A stretch of 14,622 bases of DNA, taken from positions 1 through 14,622 of the forward strand of contig CAYNDH010000119.1 of the NCBI GenBank assembly GCA_964395665.1, read 5' to 3'. This DNA is from JAEZAF01 sp964395665 (lineage in GTDB: Bacteria; Chloroflexota; Anaerolineae; Aggregatilineales; Phototrophicaceae). The number at the start of each line of letters is the position of its first letter. The first letter of the stretch is position 1. The notes beneath the pieces are model-generated. The model searched no databases. It saw nothing but the letters and a program-made list of their open reading frames with translations, and had not been told where the DNA came from. Positions 5,354 to 13,034 of the stretch are shown here, in pieces. The position numbers and the translations under genes were made by a program.

Positions 5354-7003
5354 TTATTCGCCTGCGGCGGGCTGTGCGTTCACGAAACCACCGAACAGCG
5401 CGCTGAAGTAGTAGAACTCACCAGTACGGCCAACGTGCAGCGGGCTTGAGGCATCCCACAGGGCGAGATAGGATGCAACAACGTCGTTGGAGTCGAAGCT
5501 GCTGCCATCGTGGAAGGTCACGCCCTGACGCAGGGTGAAGGTCCACTCGGTCAGTTCTTCGTTGACTTCGTAGCTTTCAGCCAGAACCGGGACGACTGCG
5601 GTACCACCGACTTCATAACCGAGCAGCGCTTCATTGACCTGTTCGCAGACGCGCAGGGCTTCGCCGTCGGTTTCGTCGGCGCAGTACAGACCGGCAGGCT
5701 CACCGTTCTGAATCCAGACGAAATTGTCGTCATCCGGATCTTCGACCACTGCGAAGGACTCATTGCTCAGCGGGCTGGAGTGCGGGTTACCGGTGATGGT
5801 CCCACGGTAAGCCACAGCCGAACCACCATGTGCAACCGGGACAACGGGGACCAGATCGCGGATCGCGGTATTGGCAACGGCATAGATTTCATTGCGTGCT
5901 GCAATGTCTTCGAGCTGGGCAGCTTCGGTCAGTGCTTCGGTGATTTCCGGCCACTGTTCGCCGAACTGCGGGCTGGAACCAGCGCCGAAGTGGAAGTCGA
6001 GGAAGTTGGTTGCATCCGGATAGTCAGCGCCCCAACCCAGCAGATGGAAGCCAAGCTGACCCTCATTGGAAGCGTCGATGAACGCGCCGGATTCCATCAC
6101 TTCGATGGTGACGTTGATGCCGACTTCCGCAAGCTGTGCCTGAATATCGGTTGCGACGATACCCGGCTGCGGCAGATAGCCACGGACGACGTCACGGTAG
6201 TTCAGGGTCACTTCCAGCGGCAGTTCGAGGCCGGATTCTTCGAGAAGCTGACGTGCGATTTCCGGATCATAGGCGAACGGTTCAACTTCCGGTGTGTAAC
6301 CTGCTTCGATGGCCGACGGCATGAACTGGGTCGCGACGCTGGAACCGGGCGGGTAGAAGTTGGCGACAATACGTTCCTTGTCGAGCGCATGGGCAATCGC
6401 CTTGCGAACATTCAGGTTGTCAAACGGCGGGATGTTGTTGTTGAAGCCAACATAGAACACGTTCAGGCCTTCACGCGGGAAGAGCTGGAGGTTCGGGTCG
6501 GCTTCGATCACGTCGAAGTCACCGGGGCCGACATTGTCGATACCATCAGCAGAACCGGCCTGAAGTTCGGTCAGGCGGGCGGTAGCATCTGCGTTCCAGC
6601 GGAAGATGACCGTCGGTTCGATCGCGCTATCACCCCAGTACTCGTCGTTACGAGTCAGGACGATTTCCGTACCACGGGCCCAGTTTTCCAGCTTGTAGGG
6701 GCCGGTGCCGACCGGGTTTTCGAACAGCGCAGGGCCGCCGCCGCCGGTGGACTCAAGGTATTCAGACGGGTAAATCTGGAAAGCCGAGAAAGCGACCTTC
6801 GACGGGAAAGCCGGGTCGGGATTGCAGAGTGTGAACTTCACAGTGAATTCATCGACTGCTTCGATCGTCTGGAAGTTACCACCGTAACCTTCAGCACCGC
6901 ATTCCGCTGTCTGGGACAGCAGTTCGTCCTGGGCGGCTGCAGGCAGCACGCTGATGGTCATCAGCAGTGCCATGAGCGCCAGAACCCTTAAAAGATGCTT
7001 CAT
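5354..7003 (-). CDS. Circularly permuted peptide-binding protein of a peptide ABC importer (SBP family 5)
   Basis: A 549-residue secreted solute-binding protein that would deliver peptides to the two downstream permeases. The signal peptide is 1-24 (AAA before Gln25), with no lipobox cysteine. Directly after it comes the part that is normally internal: IEAVDEFTVKFTL (47-59), NPVGTGPYKLENW (96-108), NDEYWG (119-124), LQAGSADGID (147-156), GLNVFYVGFNNNIPPFD and VRKAIAHALDKERIV (199-213), LLGWGADYPDATNF (321-334), and the usual family end VPVAHGGSAVAYRGTITG (388-405). Only then comes the normal family start: FVWIQNGEP (428-436), EALLGYE, VVPVLAESYEV (470-480) and TFTLRQGVTFHDGSSFDSNDVV (488-509, in part). 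Everything usually found is present once, so this is a permutation and not a truncation. It has four cysteines (35, 60, 441, 453). The ATG is preceded by AGGAGGAG. Tail residues AQPAAGE look linker-like. Confidence 0.92.
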   Translation of the reverse strand: MKHLLRVLALMALLMTISVLPAAAQDELLSQTAECGAEGYGGNFQTIEAVDEFTVKFTLCNPDPAFPSKVAFSAFQIYPSEYLESTGGGGPALFENPVGTGPYKLENWARGTEIVLTRNDEYWGDSAIEPTVIFRWNADATARLTELQAGSADGIDNVGPGDFDVIEADPNLQLFPREGLNVFYVGFNNNIPPFDNLNVRKAIAHALDKERIVANFYPPGSSVATQFMPSAIEAGYTPEVEPFAYDPEIARQLLEESGLELPLEVTLNYRDVVRGYLPQPGIVATDIQAQLAEVGINVTIEVMESGAFIDASNEGQLGFHLLGWGADYPDATNFLDFHFGAGSSPQFGEQWPEITEALTEAAQLEDIAARNEIYAVANTAIRDLVPVVPVAHGGSAVAYRGTITGNPHSSPLSNESFAVVEDPDDDNFVWIQNGEPAGLYCADETDGEALRVCEQVNEALLGYEVGGTAVVPVLAESYEVNEELTEWTFTLRQGVTFHDGSSFDSNDVVASYLALWDASSPLHVGRTGEFYYFSALFGGFVNAQPAAGE

Positions 7004-7011
7004 AATCTTTT

Positions 7012-7019
7012 CTCCTCCT
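7012..7019 (-). promoter_or_regulatory. Strong ribosome binding site of the binding-protein gene
   Basis: AGGAGGAG on the minus strand lies eight bases before the ATG at 7003 and is the best Shine-Dalgarno in the window. It shows that the permuted reading frame has its own proper translation start and is not a fragment. Confidence 0.75.
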
Positions 7020-7204
7020 GAAACACAGTAAGACTACGTAATAGAGGACATGCTCTTACCACGCGTTGCGCAAATTTAACATAAGACCTTAACAGATGCT
7101 ACAAGTTGTTACAGACCAACAGTGCTGATTTAGCGCCTGTGATTTTTCAGGCCATGAACGAGCGGCAGGCAAGGCTGATAGGGATTTGTTTTGCAGGCCA
7201 CAAA

Positions 7205-7244
7205 ACAGAATGCGGCGCTCGTCGGGATGAGCGCCGCATTCTGT
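7205..7244 (-). terminator. Rho-independent terminator of the secreted acidic protein gene
   Basis: A perfect 16-bp stem encloses the 8-nt GTCGGGAT; its GC-rich core is TGCGGCGCTC / GAGCGCCGCA. On the minus strand the 3' arm ends in CTGT and continues TTTGTGG, a short T-tract. It starts 59 nt after the stop codon at 7304 and insulates the importer operon from that gene. Confidence 0.85.
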
Positions 7245-7303
7245 ATAAGTGGTAAGGACAGCACTGCGCTGGCCGGCCCTTATAGCGTGATTTCAAACAG
7301 AGA

Positions 7304-8041
7304 TTAATCTTCGAAGGTCAGGATTTCGAGCGTGTAATCGGCTTCTTCCTCATTGAAGGTGAATGAGAACAGCGGTTCACCAAGTCGGATGATATAGGTC
7401 TCATCCTCTTCAAAGATGCCAAGGGCGACTTCGGACAGTTCTTCCCCTTCGACCAGCGCAACCTCTTCCAGGACACCGACGCGGCGCGTGACGCGATTGA
7501 CGGTGAGTTCGACATCCATGTCGCCGTCAGCCTTCACATAGCTGACCGCCCACGGAGAGTCCGACCGTACGGCATAGAAAGCAGCATTGGTTTCGGTGGA
7601 AACAGTGCCCTCAACCAGTTCGCCGACTTCGAGCAGCGGCAGGCTGATGATCTCAATATTGAACACGCCCTCATCCGTGCCGTCTTCCTCATCGGCGCGG
7701 GTGACGGTCAGGGTGTAGGTGCCGGTACTGTTGATCTCGGCGAACAGCGTCAGGTCGCCAAAGGTAAACGCATCCGATGTATCGGCGATCACATCGCCTG
7801 ACGGATTAGCCAGGATCAGCACCGGGCTGCTGAGATTGCCGGTCTGATCCGGATCGGTGAACATGGCGGCGATCACTTCACCCTCTTCGGCTTCGAAGGT
7901 GTACTCGAATTCATACTCGTCGGCGGTCATCTCCCCCTCAATGACTTCACCATAGGTCAGGGTCTCCTGAGCCTGTACCGCACTCAGGCCCAACGCCATG
8001 AGCATCAACAGGACGATAAACATGCGAAAAAGCTTTAACAT
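7304..8041 (-). CDS. Secreted acidic protein with two PPC-like beta-sandwich repeats
   Basis: A 245-residue exported protein of unknown function. Residues 1-24 are a signal peptide (hydrophobic LFRMFIVLLMLMALGLSA, cleavage after AVQA). The mature part is very rich in Glu and Asp and predicted to be all-beta. Two halves start alike: TYGEVIEGEMTADEYEFEYTF (29-49, in part) and LLEVGELVEGTVSTETNAAFY (136-156, in part). The first half contains the pattern PVLILANPSGDVIADTSD, then INSTGTYTLTVT (103-114), typical of bacterial pre-peptidase C-terminal (PPC) and related extracellular sandwich domains. No enzyme motif, cell-wall anchor or lipobox is seen. GGGGAG precedes the ATG. It has its own promoter (8142-8169) and terminator, so it is a single-gene unit. 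A calcium- or surface-binding role is possible given the acidity, but this is a guess. Confidence 0.85.
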   Translation of the reverse strand: MLKLFRMFIVLLMLMALGLSAVQAQETLTYGEVIEGEMTADEYEFEYTFEAEEGEVIAAMFTDPDQTGNLSSPVLILANPSGDVIADTSDAFTFGDLTLFAEINSTGTYTLTVTRADEEDGTDEGVFNIEIISLPLLEVGELVEGTVSTETNAAFYAVRSDSPWAVSYVKADGDMDVELTVNRVTRRVGVLEEVALVEGEELSEVALGIFEEDETYIIRLGEPLFSFTFNEEEADYTLEILTFED

Positions 8042-8141
8042 TGTCTCTCCCCTTCAGCACAAAATACAAAAGAGATGCTGAAATCATCTTACGCGAAGAT
8101 TGAAAATTGCGGAACGAAAATGCGCCCTGAAAAATAAAAAA

Positions 8142-8169
8142 ATTATAAAAACCGGCGCTGTGATGTCAA
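8142..8169 (-). promoter_or_regulatory. Perfect-consensus sigma-70 promoter for the secreted acidic protein
   Basis: On the minus strand TTGACA (8164-8169) and TATAAT (8142-8147) are separated by 16 bp. Both hexamers are exact consensus. The -35 begins one base beyond the stop codon of the histidine kinase gene. A start near 8134 gives a leader of about 90 nt before the ATG at 8041. A T-rich stretch follows the -10. Confidence 0.8.
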
Positions 8170-10119
8170 TCAATAGTCTCCAGGATCAAGAAATGGCAGG
8201 TCGATCGTCACAGTCGTCCCCTGATCGGGTGCGCTTTCGACACGGATCTCTCCCTGATGCGCCTCAAGGATGGCACGGGCGACGGTCAGGCCCAGCCCCA
8301 TACCCCCCGTATCCAGCGCACGCGCTTCCTCAACCCGGTAGAAAGGCTGGAAGATATGATCGAGATCTTCCGCCGCGATGCCGATGCCGCTGTCGCGCAC
8401 GGTGATTTTTGCCCCTCGCTCATCTGCCACCAACCGGAGCAGGATATGACCCTGCGCGGGGGTATAGGTGATGGCATTGGTCAGCACATTTCGTACCGCC
8501 CGCCGGATTTCTTCTTCCATGCCATACATCATCACCGCTTCAAACGGGATCAGATGCCGGATCTGCTGATGGCGGCGCTGAATCGCCGGGTCCTGTTCAT
8601 CGACCAGCGACCGCAGCAGCCCGGCCAGATCATAATGCGTGAAGATCAGGCTGCGGCGGCGTAATTGTGTGTCGGGCAGTGTGAGCAGGTTGTTAAGCTG
8701 CTCATTCAGATGCTGCACCTGTGCTTCGATCATGGTCAGGTGCGGCCTGATCTTCGGCAGGGTTTCGTCATCCACCTTGCGCCGGATGAGATAGGCGGCG
8801 GAATTAATGATGGAAAGCGGCGTGCGAACATCATGCGAGACATTGTGGATAAAACGGTTGAGCATCTCCAGCCGTTCATATTCCAGATCGACCTGCAATT
8901 CCTGCAAAACTTCCAGTTTGCGCTGTGTGATGTCACGGGCGACACCGACACAGGCCAGTGACTGCGCACCGGCGATACCCTCACCAGCCGCATCCTCACC
9001 AACGTCCTGATGAACAGCCCCCGGACGATAATCACGCGGACTGATCAGCCGAGCGCGGATCTCAATATTGATCTCGCGTCCGTTGTGGGTGGGCATACGC
9101 ACTTCAATCGTGGGAAGCTGGCCGGTGGTTTTCGTCTGCTGGGTCGGTGGGCTTTGCTGCCACATCCCCCGCAGGCGCGGCTGATCTTCGGCGTTCACGA
9201 GATCAAACAGCGGTTCTCCGATCCAGTCCGCGATGTCATAGCCCGTCACAGCGGTAAAGGCTGGATTGAGCGCCATAAATCGCCCGTGCTGATCGGTGAT
9301 AAAGACGATGTCGCTCACACGCTCGAAGATCATCTCATAGTGAAGTTCCGCCTCACGTGCAAGCTGATAGGCCGCCGTCTGATCGGTAATATCCACGGTC
9401 AGGCCCATCACACGGATCACCTCATCATCCAGATCGGTCACCGGATTGTAATAGGTGATGAAATCGCGCTTGTTGAGACGGTGATAAGAGGTGAAGCGGT
9501 GGCCGTCCATCACAAACGCCAGTTCGCCGCTGAGTTCTGGCAGACGGTAGACGTCCTGAAGCGGCTGGCCGATAATCGCCTCTGGATCAGCGACCAGACC
9601 GGGTATCCCGCGCCCTTCAAAATGCTGGATACGCCCTTCGACATCAATAGTGAACAGCACGACACTGCTGTTCTGAATGGCAAAGCTAAGCAGAGCCTGC
9701 GCCTCATTCAGATGCATCTGAAGCTGTCGAGTCGGTGTGATATCCTCAATAATCAGCAGCCGCATGGGATGATGTGGCTGGTCAGGCTGCACGGGATCAT
9801 CAAAGATCTGCGCTGTCCCACGCAGCCAGCAGATATTGCCATGCTGATCATCGTAGCGCCATTCTTCAGCATGAATCCGGCTGTCGGCGCTGGCCGTTTG
9901 GCCGACTTCACCCGAAGCAGTCAGCAGGGATGCGGGGATCAGCGGCAGCACCTGCTGAACGCGCTGTCCGATCATCTGCTCCGCGCTGAGGTGGAGCAGG
10001 GTATACAACGGCTGATTGACATACTGAATCACGTCGTGGTGGTCGATCACACACACGCATGAGGGTAACTGATCCAGCAAACGCCGAAAATCGAACGTAC
10101 GGTGGTGTGAGGATGACAT
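8170..10119 (-). CDS. Cytoplasmic hybrid-free sensor histidine kinase with three PAS domains
   Basis: A 649-residue kinase without membrane segments or signal peptide, so it probably senses an intracellular cue. PAS-like regions lie at about 9-128 (ending LLIIEDITPTRQL), 140-248 (ending GLTVDITDQ) and 258-400 (SDIVFITDQHGRFMALNPAF; ending VGVARDITQRK). The dimerisation domain has the H-box FIHNVSHDVRTPLS with phospho-acceptor His429. The ATPase domain shows the N-box RNVLTNAITYTP (543-554), G1 DSGIGI (576-581), the F-box IFQPFYRVE and G2 GGMGLGLTVA (605-614). PAS3 carries an unusual loop, about 362-388, rich in Gly, Ala, Glu and Asp, just before its last strand. No response regulator is adjacent. 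The start at 10119 lacks a strong Shine-Dalgarno. The 100-nt divergent spacer to the methyltransferase gene holds no promoter I would call confidently. Confidence 0.92.
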   Translation of the reverse strand: MSSSHHRTFDFRRLLDQLPSCVCVIDHHDVIQYVNQPLYTLLHLSAEQMIGQRVQQVLPLIPASLLTASGEVGQTASADSRIHAEEWRYDDQHGNICWLRGTAQIFDDPVQPDQPHHPMRLLIIEDITPTRQLQMHLNEAQALLSFAIQNSSVVLFTIDVEGRIQHFEGRGIPGLVADPEAIIGQPLQDVYRLPELSGELAFVMDGHRFTSYHRLNKRDFITYYNPVTDLDDEVIRVMGLTVDITDQTAAYQLAREAELHYEMIFERVSDIVFITDQHGRFMALNPAFTAVTGYDIADWIGEPLFDLVNAEDQPRLRGMWQQSPPTQQTKTTGQLPTIEVRMPTHNGREINIEIRARLISPRDYRPGAVHQDVGEDAAGEGIAGAQSLACVGVARDITQRKLEVLQELQVDLEYERLEMLNRFIHNVSHDVRTPLSIINSAAYLIRRKVDDETLPKIRPHLTMIEAQVQHLNEQLNNLLTLPDTQLRRRSLIFTHYDLAGLLRSLVDEQDPAIQRRHQQIRHLIPFEAVMMYGMEEEIRRAVRNVLTNAITYTPAQGHILLRLVADERGAKITVRDSGIGIAAEDLDHIFQPFYRVEEARALDTGGMGLGLTVARAILEAHQGEIRVESAPDQGTTVTIDLPFLDPGDY

Positions 10120-10219
10120 AGATCAGTTATAAACTCGTCTAAGTAATGGTGTTTCTAATTCTAGCGAAATTTCTGTACAGGGATAGCATTCAAAAACAGG
10201 CGGATCGTCACAGGGCAGG

Positions 10220-11440
10220 ATGGATCATCACACACTGGAATTTTTACAATCGGCGCGGGGCGCGGCCCTGCTGGATACGCTGGCACAGGAAGATCTGAAG
10301 TCTATCAGCAAGGGGGCCGGTGCGCTGACTCTGCTGACGCGGCTGCGTAAACAGTTCGCACCTGATGAAGCATCCGCCGCGCTGGAACTGGCGACACTGC
10401 GTCAGAAAGCGGTCGAGAAATTCGGCACTGACGCCGCGCAGATGTGGTTCACACGGGATGCCCTGGAACAGGCCAGCCATCCGCTGGTGCGGCGGTATCG
10501 TGCCGAGCGTTTCGTGACCATGTCAAAGGTGGACGCATGGATCGACGCCTGCTGCGGCATCGGGACGGATACGCTGGCGCTGTCCACAGCGGGGCTTGCC
10601 GTCACGGGTGTTGATCTCGATCCGCTGCGGATTGCCCTTGCCCGGTTGAATAATCAAGCACTTGGACTGAATGCCCGCTTTGAAACCGGGGATGTGACAC
10701 TGCTCGATCCACCGGGCGGCAGCGCGGTCTTCTTCGATCCGGCACGGCGCACCGGAGATCGGCGCATCTTCGATGTTGAGGCTTATATCCCGCCGCTGTC
10801 TACCGTGCGCCGCTGGACGCCGGGACATCCGGTATACGTCAAGCTGTCGCCGGGTGTGGAACTGGCACAGCTCACAGGGTATCGCGGGGGCGTCGAATTC
10901 ATCTCGGTTGAGGGGGATCTGAAAGAAGCACTGCTGCGTCTGGATGGGACCGCTGACGCGCTGACACTCTCCGCTGCACTGCTGACGGAAGACGGACGGG
11001 TTCATCACTGGCCGACGACCGGCACGGCATCCGGTGAAGACGGACCGGAAGCAGCCCTCTCGGAGCCGCGTGCGTGGCTGATCGAGCCGGACCCGGCACT
11101 GCTGCGGGCCAATCTGGTACGCGATGCCGCCGCCCGGTTTGATGCCTTTCAGCTTGATGCGACCATCGCCTATCTGACAGCGGACGCACCGCCTGCGAGT
11201 CCGTGGGTGCGGTCGTGGCGCATTCTGGACTGGATGCCGTTCAATCTGAAAAAGCTGCGGGCCGCCCTGCGTGAACAGGATGTCGGCAGGGTGACCGTCA
11301 AAAAGCGCGGCTCACCGCTCACACCCGAACAGCTTATCTCACAGCTTAAGCTCAAAGGCGGATCACAGGCGCGGACGCTGGCCCTGACCAGACTGCGCGG
11401 CCAGCCGATTGTCATCATTTGCGAAGAACATCCGGTGTGA
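10220..11440 (+). CDS. Class I SAM-dependent methyltransferase with THUMP-like domain
   Basis: A 406-residue cytoplasmic protein. The N-terminal helical region (1-100) includes MWFTRDALEQASHPLVRRYRAERF (75-98, in part), characteristic of this family. The Rossmann methyltransferase core starts with motif I DACCGIGTDTLAL (109-121), acidic motif II GVDLDP (130-135), and motif IV VFFDPARR (170-177), a DPA variant of the DPPY-type catalytic loop. VYVKLSPGVEL (205-215) follows. The C-terminal part (about 285-403) with EPDPALLRANLV and FNLKKLRAALREQDVGRVTVKKRG corresponds to the THUMP-like domain found in these proteins. The family probably modifies RNA, but the substrate is not established to my knowledge. 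It is monocistronic, divergent from the kinase gene. AGGGCAGG precedes the ATG. Downstream it meets the repeat at 11451-11539. Confidence 0.88.
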   Translation: MDHHTLEFLQSARGAALLDTLAQEDLKSISKGAGALTLLTRLRKQFAPDEASAALELATLRQKAVEKFGTDAAQMWFTRDALEQASHPLVRRYRAERFVTMSKVDAWIDACCGIGTDTLALSTAGLAVTGVDLDPLRIALARLNNQALGLNARFETGDVTLLDPPGGSAVFFDPARRTGDRRIFDVEAYIPPLSTVRRWTPGHPVYVKLSPGVELAQLTGYRGGVEFISVEGDLKEALLRLDGTADALTLSAALLTEDGRVHHWPTTGTASGEDGPEAALSEPRAWLIEPDPALLRANLVRDAAARFDAFQLDATIAYLTADAPPASPWVRSWRILDWMPFNLKKLRAALREQDVGRVTVKKRGSPLTPEQLISQLKLKGGSQARTLALTRLRGQPIVIICEEHPV

Positions 11441-11450
11441 TAGGTGGATG

Positions 11451-11539
11451 GCGGACAACGACATGCAAGCCTGTTTAGGCGTTGTCCGCTGTTTCTATAA
11501 GATTCAGAGCCGTTTTCTGAATATTCAGATATGCTCTAA
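11451..11539. repeat. Second, partial copy of the MITE-like repeat with a 10-bp hairpin
   Basis: The stretch 11479-11539 matches 3171-3230 at roughly five of six positions, including GCGTTGTCCGCTGTTTC, AGAGCCGTTTTCTGAA and the terminal CAGATATGCTCTA. It keeps one element end but no left terminal repeat. Upstream, GCGGACAACG (11451-11460) pairs perfectly with CGTTGTCCGC (11480-11489). This hairpin sits 10 nt after the methyltransferase stop and is followed by TGTTTCT, so it may serve as that gene's terminator. TCTGAATATTCAGA (about 11516-11529) is a perfect palindrome. Confidence 0.75.
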
Positions 11540-12204
11540 CTCAGGCGATTTTCACGATCTGCCATATTACGCGGCTGTGATGATCCGACCGGCGCTGATA
11601 CGCCGTCCTGTTGGTGATCGTCAGGCTGTTCGCTCAGCATGTAGCGGACAATCGCCAGCATGGTCACGGGAAGCAGCGCCAGCACCGCCATCGCGGTTTC
11701 AGGATCGTCTTCTGCCAGCTTCTGCGCCTGTTCGAGGAAGACTTCCATGATCTTCAGCACCAGCAGGACGAGCGCGACGATCTGCTGAAGCACCTGTGTC
11801 AGCAGCGCCGGGTCCGCCTGCGCGTGGATCACCATCCAGCTTGCGGCCACCAGCAGCGGCATGGTCGCCACGGTCACCAGATTGAGGGCGAGCGCGATGA
11901 TTTCGCGTGAGATCAGCACCTGTTGGGCGGCCTCTGGACTGGCTTCGGCATGTGGGTTAGCATCGAGGCTGACCTGCATCTCCAGCCCCTGGGCGATGCG
12001 CGCCATGATGGTCGCTGCCAGACGACGCGGCGCACGTTCCTGCGGGGCATTCTGAAGCAGGTTGTGGACGCGGTGAAGCTGGTTATACTCGGCGACAGTA
12101 TCCTGATCGGTGTTGAGCTGTGCGAATAATTCCTGCTGGGCTTCTTCCGATAAAATCTGGTCGAGCGATTCCTGCATCAACCGGCGATGCTTATCACTTG
12201 CCAT
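11536..12204 (-). CDS. Membrane-bound putative anti-sigma factor
   Basis: A 222-residue protein encoded 4 nt after the ECF sigma gene, an arrangement typical of sigma/anti-sigma pairs. Residues 1-98 are hydrophilic and mostly helical (cytoplasmic sigma-binding candidate, with LDQILSEEAQQELFAQLNTD early). Three hydrophobic segments follow at about 101-124, 138-157 and 171-190, and then a polar tail. There is no cysteine anywhere, so the zinc-binding HxxxCxxC motif of the common ZAS anti-sigma class is absent. The assignment rests on position, topology and the N-terminal pattern, not on a recognised domain. Translation is probably coupled to the sigma gene (AAGGGA in the sigma tail). The TAG stop lies in the end of the repeat at 11479-11539. 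Confidence 0.72.
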   Translation of the reverse strand: MASDKHRRLMQESLDQILSEEAQQELFAQLNTDQDTVAEYNQLHRVHNLLQNAPQERAPRRLAATIMARIAQGLEMQVSLDANPHAEASPEAAQQVLISREIIALALNLVTVATMPLLVAASWMVIHAQADPALLTQVLQQIVALVLLVLKIMEVFLEQAQKLAEDDPETAMAVLALLPVTMLAIVRYMLSEQPDDHQQDGVSAPVGSSQPRNMADRENRLS

Positions 12205-12208
12205 AACG

Positions 12209-12805
12209 CTAAATCCCTTCCAATAACGGGTTTACCGTCCCGCTGGTGGACGACTGGCCGTTATCAAGTTTCTCTGCCAGCATCTGTCGCGCTCGAAACA
12301 GTCGGCTTTTAATTGCACTTTCGGTTGTTTGCAGGATCTCTGCAATTTCAGCATACGAATAATCGTACCAGTAACGCAGCGTCACGGCAGCACGATAATC
12401 GTCAGGCAGTTCGTTCAGTATGGCCTGAATCAGACGGCTGCGTTCGCTGCTTAGGGCCGCCTGTTCGGGCAGCGGATCGCTGCTGGCAAGGGACAATGTG
12501 GCCTGAATGGGTTCATCAATCGACACCTGTGTCATACGACGCTTACGCAGCCGGTCGATGCAGTGATTCGATGCGATGGTCAGCAGCCACGTCTTGAAAG
12601 CGCGCTCCGGATCATAACGGCGCAGGTTGGAATAGGCCTTCAGAAAGGCTTCCTGCGCGGCGTCTTCAGCTTCGGTGCGCTCACCCAGCAAGCGGTAGCA
12701 CAGGTTATACACGGCGTCCTGAAAAGTGTAGACGATTTCGGCGAAAGCATCCTGATCGCCGGAGATTGAAGCTTGAACCCATTGATTAATTACCGGATCG
12801 GACAC
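12209..12805 (-). CDS. ECF-type RNA polymerase sigma factor
   Basis: With the GTG start used here the protein has 198 residues, normal for group IV sigma-70. Region 2 spans about 21-90, with DAFAEIVYTFQDAVYNLCYRLL (19-40, in part), AEDAAQEAFLKAY (46-58) and the -10-binding FKTWLLTIASNHCIDRLRKR (70-89). A linker with SIDEP follows, then region 4 (about 122-180) with LPDDYRAAVTLRYWYDYSYAEIA and the helix-turn-helix TESAIKSRLFRARQML. The frame stays open to a TTG at 12862, but GGGGGAGGGGGG lies 5 nt before the GTG at 12805 and nothing similar precedes the TTG. It is divergent from the ComEA-like gene and followed directly by a membrane anti-sigma candidate, suggesting response to an envelope signal. 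Confidence 0.9.
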   Translation of the reverse strand: MSDPVINQWVQASISGDQDAFAEIVYTFQDAVYNLCYRLLGERTEAEDAAQEAFLKAYSNLRRYDPERAFKTWLLTIASNHCIDRLRKRRMTQVSIDEPIQATLSLASSDPLPEQAALSSERSRLIQAILNELPDDYRAAVTLRYWYDYSYAEIAEILQTTESAIKSRLFRARQMLAEKLDNGQSSTSGTVNPLLEGI

Positions 12806-12810
12806 GACGG

Positions 12811-12822
12811 CCCCCCTCCCCC
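12811..12822 (-). promoter_or_regulatory. Purine-rich ribosome binding site that fixes the sigma factor start
   Basis: GGGGGAGGGGGG on the minus strand ends 5 nt before the GTG at 12805. It lies inside the longer frame that opens at the TTG of 12862 and is the reason for choosing the shorter protein. Confidence 0.6.
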
Positions 12823-12900
12823 GATCAATTGCTATACGTGCTTCGTGGATGAATCGTTTCAACTGTCAGGTATCATCCACCAGACACGGATCGCTCTCCT

Positions 12901-12909
12901 ATTTTACCA
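12901..12909 (-). promoter_or_regulatory. Candidate extended -10 promoter of the sigma/anti-sigma operon
   Basis: TGGTAAAAT on the minus strand fits an extended -10 (TGnTAnAAT-like). No good -35 is found 16-18 bp upstream (CCCTTT at 17). A start near 12894 would give a leader of about 90 nt. On the plus strand TAGAAT at 12993-12998 is a weak -10 candidate for the divergent ComEA-like gene. Confidence 0.35.
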
Positions 12910-13034
12910 TACCAGAGGGTGAAAAAGGGGCGAACGCACAAGAAACCGTTACCTGAAGCGGCAAGATTAATCGTATTCGCCTGCTTTCTGGCTAGAATTG
13001 AGTGTAATATCTCGAACAGGATCAGGAGTCTGTA

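Larger units (their letters stand above)
7004..7303. other. Intergenic region between the importer operon and the secreted acidic protein gene
   Basis: Three hundred bases with no supported gene. It holds the terminator at 7205-7244 and presumably the importer promoter. Upstream of the binding-protein gene the minus strand has a poor candidate only: TTGTAG, 15 nt, TATGTT, at about 7066-7092. I see no clear operator. Confidence 0.5.

Noticed and set aside
5510..6991. Open frame of 493 codons on the plus strand opposite the binding-protein gene
   Set aside because: It is antisense to a well-supported gene, its translation shows no recognisable domain, and it arises from the codon bias of the real gene.
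9010..10062. Open frame of 350 codons on the plus strand opposite the histidine kinase
   Set aside because: It mirrors PAS-coding sequence and has no motifs of its own; the kinase frame has complete catalytic boxes.
12806..12862. TTG start at 12862 adding 19 residues to the sigma factor
   Set aside because: There is no ribosome binding site before it, the added residues do not extend region 2, and a very strong purine-rich site precedes the GTG at 12805.
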